Made by a program: the position numbers and the translations under genes
Part shown: positions 26,967 to 35,810 of the stretch, one piece after another
Position numbering within the stretch: the first letter of the stretch is position 1
How the letters are laid out: the number at the start of each line of letters is the position of its first letter
DNA from: Croceibacterium ferulae
Lineage (GTDB): Bacteria > Pseudomonadota > Alphaproteobacteria > Sphingomonadales > Sphingomonadaceae
Reading direction: 5' to 3'
Assembly (NCBI RefSeq): GCF_003660445.1
Contig: NZ_QZVQ01000003.1
Span: forward strand, 408,602 to 472,601
Length of the DNA stretch: 64,000 nt
The notes under the pieces: model-generated
What the model was told of the DNA's origin: nothing
Databases searched by the model: none
The model's input: the letters and a program-made list of their open reading frames with translations, nothing else

Positions 26967-27941
26967 ATGGCGCGTATGGCCAGGCTGGACCGGTTGCTGA
27001 CGCTGGTCGGTGCGCTGAACGATACGGCCGACGGGCTGACGCTGGACGAGATGGCGGAGGCGATCGGCACCGATCGCCGCACGGCGGAGCGGTTGCGCGA
27101 CGTCATCCGCCTGCATTTCGAGCTGGACGAGGACGTAGTCGAACGCCGCAAGCGGTTCCGCATTCGCGGCACCTTGCGGCGGGTCTATACCCGACCCAAC
27201 GCCGCCGAACTGGCCGCGCTGCAGACCGCGGCGGAAGGAGCACGGCGCGAAGGGGCAGCCCATGCGCCGCTGCTCGAGACGCTCGGCAGCAAGGTGCGCG
27301 CCGCGCTCGACGACCGGGAAAAGCGCAAGCTGGACCCTGATCTGGAGCCGCTCGCCCGGCTGCAGCGGCAATTCGTGCCCGCTGGTCCGCTGGCGCCGGG
27401 CGAATCGTCCGCGCTGGCGCAGGTGCAGGGCGCGATCATGGCCGGGCAGTGCCTGGAGTTCGACTATCTTCGCGAAGGGTGGGACGAGCCGCGCTGGCGC
27501 CGGGTGATTCCGGTCGGGCTGATCCACGGCCCCGTCACCTATCTGATCGGGCAGATGCCGGGCCGGGACCGCCCGCCCGCCCCCTACCGCCTGGACCGCA
27601 TGAGCGACCCGCGCATCGGCAACGAGCCGGGCTGCCCCGACGAGACATGGGATCTGGACGCCTGGATGGCGGGCAGTTTCGGTATCTGGCGGGAGGAGGG
27701 GCACGACGTGGTCCTGCGCGTCGCCCCGGCCGCCGTGTCACGCGCGCGCGCCTGGCGCTTCCACCCCGGGCAGGTGGTGGAGGAGGATGGTGACGAGCTG
27801 CTGGTGCGGTTCCATGCCGGCGGCCTGCGCGAGATCGCCGACCACCTGTTCACCTGGGGCGGGGAGGTCCGCATCGAGGGGCCGGAGGAGCTGCGCAGCG
27901 TCATGCGCGAACGGCTGGCGGCGGCGGGCGCCTGCCTTTAA
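26967..27941 (+). CDS. YafY-type WYL-domain transcriptional regulator
   Basis: 324-aa regulator: an N-terminal helix-turn-helix (about 5-70, GLTLDEMAEAIGTDRRTAER), a linker, a WYL ligand-sensing domain (about 155-235, with FDYLREGWDEPRWRRVIPVG and YLIGQM in place of the W-Y-L signature) and a C-terminal WCX module. WYL domains bind nucleic acid or nucleotide ligands and often respond to DNA damage or stress. A palindromic operator lies directly upstream, suggesting autoregulation. It is convergent with the TonB receptor, with TTAA shared at the two stops. Confidence 0.88.
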   Translation: MARMARLDRLLTLVGALNDTADGLTLDEMAEAIGTDRRTAERLRDVIRLHFELDEDVVERRKRFRIRGTLRRVYTRPNAAELAALQTAAEGARREGAAHAPLLETLGSKVRAALDDREKRKLDPDLEPLARLQRQFVPAGPLAPGESSALAQVQGAIMAGQCLEFDYLREGWDEPRWRRVIPVGLIHGPVTYLIGQMPGRDRPPAPYRLDRMSDPRIGNEPGCPDETWDLDAWMAGSFGIWREEGHDVVLRVAPAAVSRARAWRFHPGQVVEEDGDELLVRFHAGGLREIADHLFTWGGEVRIEGPEELRSVMRERLAAAGACL

Positions 27942-30103
27942 TATTCCGCGCTGATCCTGATGCCGTAGCTGGCTGGCCGGGCCGGTTGCGCGATATCGGC
28001 GCTGGTGAAGAAATTGCGCGTCAGGTCGTATTCGCGGTTGAAGATGTTGCGGCCCCACAGCGCCACCCGCCACGATCCGTCCGCCGGTGCCAGCGCGAGT
28101 TCGGCATTGGCCACGAAATAGGCCGGGATGTCGTAGGTCTCGCCCAGCCATGAAGGGTAGCGGCTGCGCCAGGTCAGCGTGGAGCCGGGCGTCAGGGTCA
28201 GCCCGTTCAGCGGCAGCTCCCAGGCGATCTGCGCGCCGGCGGACCAGCGCGGGAAGGGGATCGTCTCGCCGGCACGGTCCACGAAGACCGCCTGCCTCGC
28301 GGCGCGGCTGGCGGGCACGTCCAGATCCTCAAACTCGAGATATTGCCCATGCTTGAACCCGGCAAAGGGCGCCAGCAGCAGGCCGGGCAGCGGGGTCAGC
28401 GCCAGCTCCACCTCCGCCCCGGCGATGCGCGAGCGGTCCGCATTGGTGAAGCGCCCAACCGGCCCGTTCGCGCCATAGACGGCGGACAGCACCTGCTGGT
28501 CCCGGTAATCGTACCAGAACGCCGCCGCATTGACCTGCGCCCAGGGTGCCGGCTGGCTCTTGATGCCCAGTTCGTAGGCGTACAGCGTCTCGGGCGCGAA
28601 GGGCTCGATCCCGCTGCGATCGCCGGTGTTATAGGTGGTGAAGCCGCCCGACTTCACGCCCCGGCTGGCCGAGGCATAGAGCAGCAGGTCGTCGGCCGGG
28701 GACCATTCCAGCGCCAGCTTGCCCGTCAGCGGCTGCATGCGGGTGCGGGCGTCGGTGGGCGGCAGGGCCTGCGCACCGCCGAACGCCGAGCCGAACCCCT
28801 GCAGTTCGCGCGTCTCCTCCTCGTAGCGCAGGCCGGCGACCAGCTTCCATTGCGGCGACAGCGCCAGCTCGGCTTGCCCGAACACCGCCAGGGACTCGAC
28901 CTCCTGCGCGTAAGTCACGCGGGCATAGGTGCCGTAGACGTCGATGAAGTCGCTGAAATAGCGTTCGTCCAGCTGCTGCTGCGACCAGTAGGCCCCCGCA
29001 GTCCAGGCCAGCGCGCCGGTGCTGCCGGCCAGGCGCAGCTCCTGCGACCAGACCTCCACCTCGCTGCCGAAGAAGGTGTCCGCCTCGACACTGGCGCTGG
29101 CGTCCCAGTCGCCGAACTGCCGCCGGTCGAGCCGGTCGTAGCTGGTCAGGCTGGTGAGCGTGACCGCGCCGAAATCGTAGGCCAGCCGGGCGGAGGCGCC
29201 GCGGCTGTCATTGTCCACGCCGGGCTTCGCGCCTTCGTCCAGGCCGGTATCGGCGGCCAGCCGCGGCGAGATGCCCCAGCCGGTGGCGAAGCGGTCGCGG
29301 TCCGCCGGGATCACCGGCCCGGCGCCGGCGCGGGTGGGCAGGTCGTTCAGCAGGTACAGGCCGACCGCTTCGGATCGGTCGCGGCCCCAGTGCAGGTCGA
29401 GCAGCGCATCGAAGCCGCTGCCCGCCGGGCGGATCGCCAGCAGCGCGCGGGCACCCAGCCGGTTCGCATCGCCCAGGCTCCGGCCATTGTCGCGGTTGGT
29501 CTGGTACGCGCCGCCCTGCTGCGTGGCACCCGCCAGCCGCAGCGAAACACCATCGGCTAGCGGCGCGTTCAGGTGCGCCTCCCCCAGCAGCGCGCCGAAG
29601 CGGCCCAGTTCCAGCGTGGCGCCGGCGCCCAGCGCATCGGTTGGCCGGTTGGTGACGAAATTGACCGCGCCCCCGGTGGTGTTGCGGCCATACAGCGTGC
29701 CTTGCGGGCCGCGCAGCACCTCCACCCGGGCGATGTCGAACAGCAGGCCCTGCGTCATCGCGGGCACCGGCTGGGCGACCTCGTTGACATAGACGCCCAC
29801 GCTGGGCGCATTGTTGGTGGCGTAATCCTGGAAGCCGACGCCCCGCAGGCGGAACTGCGGCGCGCCGCCGCCGAAGGCCGGCTCGATCTCCAGGCTGGGG
29901 GTGGCATCGGCCAGCCCGTTCACATTGGTGATGCCGCGCTGCGCCAGAACGGTATCGTCGATGACGCTGAGTGCGATACCGACATCCTGCGCCGCCTGCT
30001 CGCGCCGTTGGGCGGTGACCAGGATCGGCTCGCCCTCCGCTTCCTCCGCCAAGGCCGGGGTGGTGAGGGCAAGCAGGGTGACGGCAGGCAGCAGGATCTT
30101 CAT
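27938..30103 (-). CDS. TonB-dependent outer membrane receptor
   Basis: 721-aa receptor starting at ATG 30103 with a 19-residue signal peptide (MKILLPAVTLLALTTPALA). The plug domain starts at GEPILVTAQRREQAAQDVGI and contains RVEVLRGPQGTLYGRNTTGG; the 22-strand barrel ends in an aromatic residue (SAEY). Such receptors import siderophores, vitamins, glycans or peptides using TonB-ExbB-ExbD energy (a Ton system lies at 51,904-54,543). It is divergent from the S58 hydrolase gene with 90 nt between starts, so a common intake role is likely. Confidence 0.92.
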   Translation of the reverse strand: MKILLPAVTLLALTTPALAEEAEGEPILVTAQRREQAAQDVGIALSVIDDTVLAQRGITNVNGLADATPSLEIEPAFGGGAPQFRLRGVGFQDYATNNAPSVGVYVNEVAQPVPAMTQGLLFDIARVEVLRGPQGTLYGRNTTGGAVNFVTNRPTDALGAGATLELGRFGALLGEAHLNAPLADGVSLRLAGATQQGGAYQTNRDNGRSLGDANRLGARALLAIRPAGSGFDALLDLHWGRDRSEAVGLYLLNDLPTRAGAGPVIPADRDRFATGWGISPRLAADTGLDEGAKPGVDNDSRGASARLAYDFGAVTLTSLTSYDRLDRRQFGDWDASASVEADTFFGSEVEVWSQELRLAGSTGALAWTAGAYWSQQQLDERYFSDFIDVYGTYARVTYAQEVESLAVFGQAELALSPQWKLVAGLRYEEETRELQGFGSAFGGAQALPPTDARTRMQPLTGKLALEWSPADDLLLYASASRGVKSGGFTTYNTGDRSGIEPFAPETLYAYELGIKSQPAPWAQVNAAAFWYDYRDQQVLSAVYGANGPVGRFTNADRSRIAGAEVELALTPLPGLLLAPFAGFKHGQYLEFEDLDVPASRAARQAVFVDRAGETIPFPRWSAGAQIAWELPLNGLTLTPGSTLTWRSRYPSWLGETYDIPAYFVANAELALAPADGSWRVALWGRNIFNREYDLTRNFFTSADIAQPARPASYGIRISAEY

Positions 30104-30193
30104 GGCGGTGGCGCAATAGCGGTCCTGCTGCACCTGCACACCCCGCCCCTCGATTTGCTTGCGAAGAAGTGGCAGAAACGCCACGGCAGCGGG

Positions 30194-31324
30194 ATGCAGC
30201 GCATGACACTTGATCGCAGGAGCGTGCTGGCCGGCGGGGCCGGAGTGGCCGGCCTGCTGATGGCCGGGCCGCTTCGCGCGCAGACGGCGGAGGCGGCGGC
30301 GCGCACCGGGCCGCGCAATCTGATCACCGACGTGGCCGGCCTCACCGTCGGGCAGGCCGACGATCCACGTATTCGCACCGGCGCCACAGTGATCCTGGGG
30401 GACGGCCTGTTGCAGGCGGCAATCGACGTACGCGGCGGCGGGCCGGGCACGCGCGAGAGCGACGTGATGGACGCGCACAATCTGGTCCATGCGGTCAACG
30501 CCGTGACCCTGTCGGGCGGATCGTCCTACGGCCTCGCCGCCGCCGATGGCGTCGCGGCGGAGCTGGGCGCGCGCGGCATCGGCTATGGCGGCCTCGCCAG
30601 CGCGGGCGTGCCGGTGTCGCCCATCGTGACGGGTGCGATCCTGTATGACCTGGCCAATGGCGGTGACAAGGCATGGGGCGCGCAGCCGCCCTACAACGAT
30701 CTGGGCCGCCGCGCCCTGGCTGCCGCCGGCGCGGAGTTTGCGCTGGGCACGGAAGGCGCGGGCTATGGTGCGATGGCGGGCGGGCTGAAGGGCGGCATCG
30801 GTTCCGCCTCCACGCTGGCCAGCGGCGGCTTCACCGTCGGGGCGATCGTGGCGGTCAATTCGCTTGGGTCTGTCGTGGCGCCGGGCACGCGGCACTTCTG
30901 GGCCAGCCCGTTCGAACTGGAGGGCGAGTTTGGCGGCCTGCCGCCCCGCGCCTTGCGCGCCAACCCGGAGGAATGGGGCCTGTCCAAGCTGGCGCGGGCG
31001 CGGGAGAACACCACCATAGCGTGCGTCGCCACCGATCTGGCGCTGACCACCACGGAGCTGAAGCGCGTGGCGATCATGGCGCAGGACGGCCTCGCCCGCG
31101 CGATCCGCCCGGTGCACACGCCGTTCGACGGCGACGTGGTGTTCGCGCTCGCCACGGGCAAGCGGGAAGCGCCGGTGGAGGAGATGGCGCGGCACATGGC
31201 CGTGCTGCAAGCCGGCACGATCGCCGCCGACACGCTGGCCCGCGCGGTGGCGCGCGGTGTGTTCGCGGCCACCCCGCCGCCGGGCGCGGACGTCACCTGC
31301 TGGCGCGACCTGCCCGAACAATGA
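30194..31324 (+). CDS. P1/S58-family (DmpA/NylC-type) self-processing hydrolase
   Basis: 376-aa N-terminal-nucleophile hydrolase of the DmpA/BapA/NylC family, enzymes that cleave beta-amino-acid amides, D-peptides or oligoamides. A twin-arginine-type leader (RRSVLAGGAGVAGLLMAG, then PLRAQ) predicts export. The family core is NLITDVAGLTVGQADDPRI, ESDVMDAHNLVHAVNAVTLS, GGLKGGIGSAS and VGAIVAVNSLGSVV. By analogy with NylC, autocleavage would occur between Asn222 and Ser223, freeing Ser223 as the nucleophile. ATG 30194 and 30203 are both possible starts. Followed by DUF3311 and a symporter in ATGA-coupled order. Confidence 0.88.
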   Translation: MQRMTLDRRSVLAGGAGVAGLLMAGPLRAQTAEAAARTGPRNLITDVAGLTVGQADDPRIRTGATVILGDGLLQAAIDVRGGGPGTRESDVMDAHNLVHAVNAVTLSGGSSYGLAAADGVAAELGARGIGYGGLASAGVPVSPIVTGAILYDLANGGDKAWGAQPPYNDLGRRALAAAGAEFALGTEGAGYGAMAGGLKGGIGSASTLASGGFTVGAIVAVNSLGSVVAPGTRHFWASPFELEGEFGGLPPRALRANPEEWGLSKLARARENTTIACVATDLALTTTELKRVAIMAQDGLARAIRPVHTPFDGDVVFALATGKREAPVEEMARHMAVLQAGTIAADTLARAVARGVFAATPPPGADVTCWRDLPEQ

Positions 31325-31512
31325 GCCGCCTCTGGCCGGTACTGGTGGGGCTGGTCCTGCCGCTGGCGCTGATCCTGGCGAGCGCCCTGCTGGTGCCCGA
31401 TGATGCACCCCGCCTGCTGGGCATCAGCCTGGCAAACTGGTGCCTGTTCGCGTGCGCGCCGGTGACCACCGCATTACTGGCGGTCTGCTATCGCTGGGGT
31501 CCGCGCGCATGA
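31321..31512 (+). CDS. DUF3311 small membrane protein, symporter partner
   Basis: 63-aa protein with two predicted helices (VLVGLVLPLALILASALLV and WCLFACAPVTTALLAVCY). Small DUF3311-type proteins are regularly encoded just before sodium:solute symporters and are thought to be accessory subunits, like YhdT with PanF. Both ends overlap neighbours as ATGA, so all three genes are translationally coupled. Confidence 0.8.
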   Translation: MSRLWPVLVGLVLPLALILASALLVPDDAPRLLGISLANWCLFACAPVTTALLAVCYRWGPRA

Positions 31513-32912
31513 CGCTGGCTGTGTTTCTCGCCATCATGGCGCTGTCGCTCGGCATCGCACTGTGGTCCCGCCGGGGGCATGGGCAGCAGGGCGCGCGCGC
31601 CTTCTTCACCGCATCCGGCCAGTTCGGCGCGGTGCTGTTCTTTTTCCTGTCGGTGGGGGAGACCTACTCCATTGCCAGCATGCTGGGCTTCCCCGGCGGG
31701 GTCTATGATGGTGGCGACGCCTTTGTGCTGTGGTTCTTCGGCTACATCCTGCTGGCCTGCTGCTGCATCTATTTCCTGGGGCCGTGGATCTGGCGGGCGG
31801 GGCGGCTGTATGGCAGCGCCACCATCCCTGACTTCTTCCGCGACCATTGGGGCAGTCGGCCGCTGGAGCTGCTGATCGCGATCACCTCCATCATCCTGCT
31901 GCTGCCGATCGGCACCATGCAGTTCACCGGCCTCCGGCTGGTGCTGGGCGGGCTGGCACCGGAGGCGCGGCCGGTGCTGCTGACGGGTGCGGCGGGGCTG
32001 CTGTGCTTCGCCTATGTGGTGATCGCCGGCCTGCGCGCCTCCGCCTTCGTGGCGGTGCTGAAGGACCTGCTGATGATGGGATCGATCCTGCTGGTGGGCG
32101 GGCTCGCCATCGCGGACTGGCAGGCGGTGCCGGCCGTAGCGCAAGCCGTACCCGCGCCCGCCGCCACGCAGCCGGACATGGTGTTCGCCATCTCCACCAT
32201 CCTGCTGCAGGCGGTCGGCTTCACCATGATCCCGCAGAACTGGGCCTTCCTGTTTTCCGCCAAGAACCCGCAGGCGATCCGCCGCGCGCAGGTGGCGGCC
32301 CCGCTCTACATGCTGATGTTCCCGCTGCTGATGGCGACCGCCACCTATGCGCAGGGGCATGGCATCGTGCCTTCCGAGCCTGACTACGTGTTCCTGGCCG
32401 TGGCGGAGGTGCTGCTGCATCCGGCGGCCATGGGGCTGGTGATGGCGGCAGTGGCGCTGTCGGGGCTGGTGATCCTGTCCAGCGTGTGCCTGGCGATCGG
32501 CCCGCTGGTCACGCGCAATTTGGCACCGAACCTGGGCAGCGCGGCGCAGCAGCGCTGGAGCCGGTGGGTCGTCGCCGCCTTCCTGCTGCTCAGCCTGCTG
32601 AGCGCGGAGAGCGGGGGCACGCTGATGGCTCGGCTGAACAATCTGTTCTATTTCGGGGTGGTGCAGACCCTGCCCGGCTTCATCGCCGCCCTGCTGCTGC
32701 CCCGCGTGCCGGTGGCGGCGGTGATCGGCGGGATCGTGGCGGGCGACGGGCTGGTGCTGGCGCTGTGGCTGGGCAATGTGCCAGTCGGCGGGCTGAATCT
32801 CGGCGTGATCGGCCTCGCCGCCAATATCGCGGTGCTGGCCGGGGTGACGCTGCTGCGCCCGCGCAATGGCGGGCGCAGCGTGGTGTCGGCGGTGCGGGCG
32901 GGCGAAGCCTAG
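31509..32912 (+). CDS. Sodium:solute symporter family transporter
   Basis: 467-aa membrane protein of the SSS family with 12-13 helices. Signatures include the first-helix region MTLAVFLAIMALSLGIAL, FLSVGETYSIASMLGFPGGV, GPWIWRAGRLYGSATIPDFF and FTMIPQNWAFLFSAKNPQAI. These transporters use sodium to bring in amino acids, pantothenate, short acids or peptides' products. Position after the S58 hydrolase and DUF3311 points to an amino-acid-like product as substrate. Convergent with the transglutaminase-like gene; stops share CTAG. Confidence 0.88.
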   Translation: MTLAVFLAIMALSLGIALWSRRGHGQQGARAFFTASGQFGAVLFFFLSVGETYSIASMLGFPGGVYDGGDAFVLWFFGYILLACCCIYFLGPWIWRAGRLYGSATIPDFFRDHWGSRPLELLIAITSIILLLPIGTMQFTGLRLVLGGLAPEARPVLLTGAAGLLCFAYVVIAGLRASAFVAVLKDLLMMGSILLVGGLAIADWQAVPAVAQAVPAPAATQPDMVFAISTILLQAVGFTMIPQNWAFLFSAKNPQAIRRAQVAAPLYMLMFPLLMATATYAQGHGIVPSEPDYVFLAVAEVLLHPAAMGLVMAAVALSGLVILSSVCLAIGPLVTRNLAPNLGSAAQQRWSRWVVAAFLLLSLLSAESGGTLMARLNNLFYFGVVQTLPGFIAALLLPRVPVAAVIGGIVAGDGLVLALWLGNVPVGGLNLGVIGLAANIAVLAGVTLLRPRNGGRSVVSAVRAGEA

Positions 32913-33778
32913 CCGAACTTGCCCTCGAACTGCGGCACGACCGTCTCTGTTGGCGGGCGGCTGAGGTCGGTATCGGCCACCTCGTCCGTATGCACATGGA
33001 AATGCACCAGGTTCGCCGGGCCGAAATGGGTGGTGATCGCCGCGTCGGTCGCATCACGGCCCCGTGCCATCACGATCCGGCCCACGCGCGGGCGGTTGTG
33101 GCGCGCGTCGAAAGTGTACCAGCGCCCGCCAATATAGGCCTCGAACCACGCGGAGAAATCCATCGGCGCGTCGACCGGATCGACGCCGATATCGCCCAGA
33201 TAGCCGGTGCAGTAGCGCGCCGGGATGTTGATCTCCCGGCACAGGGTCACCGCCAGATGGGCGAAGTCGCGGCACACGCCGACCTGTTCATGCCAGGCGT
33301 CGGAGCCGGACCGGGTGTTGCGCGCATGGTGGTACCCGAACTCGACCCGGTCATGCGCCAGCGCCACCAGCGCCTGCACCTTGTCCCATCCGCTGGCGAG
33401 GTGCGAAGTCGCGCCCCACGCCTCCTGCGTCAGCCGGCCGACCTCGCAGTAACGGCTGCCCAGCAGGTAGACGAGCACCTCGTCCGGCAGCTCCGACACT
33501 GGATGCTGCACGGCATCGGGCACCACCGGATCGGCCGTGTCCGGCACCTCGATCACGAAATCGCTGCGCACCCAGGTGTCGCCGGGCGGCAGTACGCAGC
33601 GGGTGGCGTGATTGCCGAACCCGTCGCGGAAATGGTGCAGCTGGATCTCCGGCTCAGTTACGATCCGCTGCAGCGTGCGCAATTGCGGTTCGTGCTCGGG
33701 CAGGACACTGAGCAACAGATTGGTCGGGATCGGCTGCCAGGTGCGGAAGCAGATGTCGAAACCGGTGCGGATCAGCAT
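32909..33778 (-). CDS. Transglutaminase-like family protein
   Basis: 289-aa cytoplasmic protein with an N-terminal beta domain and a transglutaminase-like core. The nucleophile Cys169 is in QVGVCRDFAHLAV; the following GYLGDIGVDPVDAPMDFSAW and FEAYIGGRWYTFDARHN provide the rest. The position where many relatives have the catalytic His (DFHAWFE) reads Ser209 here, so the triad is altered unless His227 in DARHN replaces it. Proteins of this type may act as peptidases or protein-modifying enzymes. ATG 33778; frame open beyond without a better start. Confidence 0.85.
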   Translation of the reverse strand: MLIRTGFDICFRTWQPIPTNLLLSVLPEHEPQLRTLQRIVTEPEIQLHHFRDGFGNHATRCVLPPGDTWVRSDFVIEVPDTADPVVPDAVQHPVSELPDEVLVYLLGSRYCEVGRLTQEAWGATSHLASGWDKVQALVALAHDRVEFGYHHARNTRSGSDAWHEQVGVCRDFAHLAVTLCREINIPARYCTGYLGDIGVDPVDAPMDFSAWFEAYIGGRWYTFDARHNRPRVGRIVMARGRDATDAAITTHFGPANLVHFHVHTDEVADTDLSRPPTETVVPQFEGKFG

Positions 33779-33836
33779 GGGCGAGACCCCCTGTATGTGT
33801 TGACGGCAACCATGCGCATGGGCTTCTCCTGCCGGA

Positions 33837-34601
33837 ATGACCGAACCAGTGCTTTGCCCGGCAGACCCCGCCCCCGTCACCCTGATCGGGCCGCCTCTCG
33901 CGCCCGGGCCCCTGCTGTTCCTGGGCGATCATGCCGGGGCGCTGATTCCGCGATCCCTGGGCACGCTGGGCGTGGGGGAAGCGGATCGGCGCCGGCATAT
34001 CGCGCTGGACATAGGGGTCGGACAATTGGGGCGGCTGCTGGCTGAACACTTTGGTGCAACATTTGTTTCGCAGACCTATTCACGGCTGGTGGTGGACTGC
34101 AACCGCGACCCGTTCAGCGCCGACGCCATGCCGCATGTCAGCGACGGCACCGCCATTCCCGGCAATAGGGATCTGTCCGGTGAGGCGAGGGCCGCCCGCA
34201 TCGCGGCGATTCACGAGCCCTATCACCGGGCGATCGCCGATCTGCTGGACGAACGCCGCGTGGCGGGCCTGCCGACCATCCTGGTGGCGCTGCACAGCTT
34301 CACGCCGGTCTTCGGCGCGGAGGAGCGCCCGTGGCAGGCCGGCGTGATCCATGGCGGGCCGGGCTCCGACTATGGCCGCCGCGTGCTGGCGGGCCTGCGG
34401 CAGGTGCCCGGACTGACGGTGGGGGACAACCAGCCCTACGCCTTCGACGACACCGATTACACGGTCCCCCGCCACGCCTTCCCCAATGCCCTGCAATGGC
34501 TGGAAATAGAGATCCGGCAGGACCTGCTGGAGGCGGACGACCAGGTGGCCGAGGTCGCCCGCTGGCTCGCCCCCGTGCTGCAAGCAGCGATGGAAGGCTA
34601 G
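33837..34601 (+). CDS. N-formylglutamate amidohydrolase family enzyme
   Basis: 254-aa hydrolase. The family signature is LLFLGDHAGALIPRSLG at the metal site, then HIALDIGVGQLGRLLAEHFG, SRLVVDCNRDP and ALHSFTPVFGA. Classical members release formate from N-formylglutamate at the end of histidine breakdown; no hut genes are here, so another N-acyl substrate is possible. The 58-nt gap upstream holds a perfect 12-bp palindrome CCATGCGCATGG (33810-33821). Confidence 0.85.
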   Translation: MTEPVLCPADPAPVTLIGPPLAPGPLLFLGDHAGALIPRSLGTLGVGEADRRRHIALDIGVGQLGRLLAEHFGATFVSQTYSRLVVDCNRDPFSADAMPHVSDGTAIPGNRDLSGEARAARIAAIHEPYHRAIADLLDERRVAGLPTILVALHSFTPVFGAEERPWQAGVIHGGPGSDYGRRVLAGLRQVPGLTVGDNQPYAFDDTDYTVPRHAFPNALQWLEIEIRQDLLEADDQVAEVARWLAPVLQAAMEG

Positions 34602-34635
34602 GCAGCGCCGCGGCGCAGCATTACAAGCACCGCCG

Positions 34636-35499
34636 ATGGCTTCCGAACCGCGCCCCCACGCCCCGCACCGTATCGTGTTCGCCAATGAAAAAGGCGGCAC
34701 GGGCAAGTCGACCACCGCCGTGCATGTCGCGGTCGCGCTGGCCTATGGCGGGGCCAGGGTCGCGGCGATCGACCTGGATCACCGCCAGCGCACGCTGCAC
34801 CGCTATTTCGAGAATCGCATCGACACGGAAAAGCGCCGGGAGATCGAGCTGCCCGGCGCCCGGTTCGACGTGTTCGCCCCGACGGGTGACGACCCGGCCG
34901 ACATCGCCGCGCTGGAAGAGCGCGTGGCGGAGCTGGGGCAGGGCATGGACGTGGTGCTGTTCGACACCGCCGGGCGCGACGATCCGCTGGCCCGCCATGC
35001 GGCGGCGCAGGCGGACACGCTGGTCACGCCGATGAATGACAGCTTTGTCGATTTCGACCTGATCGGCCAGGTGGATGCGGAGACCTTCAAGGTCCGGCGG
35101 CTGAGCTTCTATGCCGAACTGATCTGGGAAGCGCGCAAGAAGCGCGCCATGCGCCAGCTGGAGGACGGCGAGCGTCGGCGGGAGATGGACTGGCTGGTGG
35201 TGCGCAACCGCGTGCAGCGGCTGGACGCGCGCAACCAGAAGCGGATCGACCAGGCGCTGTACGAATTGTCGCAGCGGGTCGGCTTCCGCGTGGCGCACGG
35301 CCTGTCCGAACGGGTGATCTATCGCGAGCTGTTCCCCAGCGGGCTGACCCTGCTGGACAAGGGGCATCTGGGCGAGCTGGGCACCAGCCACCTGGTCGCC
35401 CGGCAGGAACTGCGCACGCTGGTCGCGGCGCTGAACCTGCCGCGCTTCACCCCTGTGGCCGGCAGCTCCGCCGCCGCGCCCGATTACCAGGCCGCCTGA
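34636..35499 (+). CDS. mipZ: Division-plane positioning ATPase MipZ
   Basis: 287-aa ParA-superfamily ATPase. The deviant Walker A KGGTGKST is at 19-26, AAIDLDHRQRTLHRYFENR and VTPMNDSFVDFDLIGQVD follow, and the C-terminal RVIYRELFPSGLTLLD and ARQELRTLVAAL segments match MipZ of Caulobacter rather than ParA. MipZ forms a gradient from the ParB-marked poles and blocks FtsZ assembly away from midcell. Next gene, a membrane J-domain protein, starts two bases after the stop. Confidence 0.95.
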   Translation: MASEPRPHAPHRIVFANEKGGTGKSTTAVHVAVALAYGGARVAAIDLDHRQRTLHRYFENRIDTEKRREIELPGARFDVFAPTGDDPADIAALEERVAELGQGMDVVLFDTAGRDDPLARHAAAQADTLVTPMNDSFVDFDLIGQVDAETFKVRRLSFYAELIWEARKKRAMRQLEDGERRREMDWLVVRNRVQRLDARNQKRIDQALYELSQRVGFRVAHGLSERVIYRELFPSGLTLLDKGHLGELGTSHLVARQELRTLVAALNLPRFTPVAGSSAAAPDYQAA

Positions 35500-35501
35500 G
35501 C

Positions 35502-35810
35502 ATGGCAAAATTCCTGATCATCGCCCTGCTGGCCGTGCTGGTGTGGTGGATGGTCACCGGTCGCTGGCCCTGGCAGGCCAAGCCGACCCGCCTGCAGCGG
35601 CAGACCGATCGTGCGCGCAAGCTGCTGTCCGTGCCCGCCGGCGCCACCCGGCCTGACATCCACGCCGCGCATCGCCGGCTGATCGCCACCGTCCACCCGG
35701 ACCGGGGCGGCAGTACCGCCATGGTGCACCGCGCCAACGAGGCGCGCGACCTGCTGATCGCGCAACTGCCCGTCGAACATCAGATTCCATCGTCCAAGGA
35801 GGACCAATGA
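35502..35810 (+). CDS. Membrane-anchored J-domain protein
   Basis: 102-aa protein with one N-terminal transmembrane helix ([18 protein letters not shown]), a short basic linker and a J domain at about 38-100 with the HPD triad at 65-67. It would recruit DnaK to the inner membrane. It follows mipZ by two bases and overlaps the phosphohexomutase gene as ATGA, so it sits in the middle of a three-gene unit; whether it assists division or envelope synthesis is not known. Confidence 0.85.
   Translation: MAKFLIIALLAVLVWWMVTGRWPWQAKPTRLQRQTDRARKLLSVPAGATRPDIHAAHRRLIATVHPDRGGSTAMVHRANEARDLLIAQLPVEHQIPSSKEDQ

Noticed and set aside
30104..31408. N-terminal extension of the TonB receptor frame upstream of ATG 30103
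   Set aside because: It overlaps the S58 hydrolase gene in antisense; the signal peptide at 30103 is a clear start.
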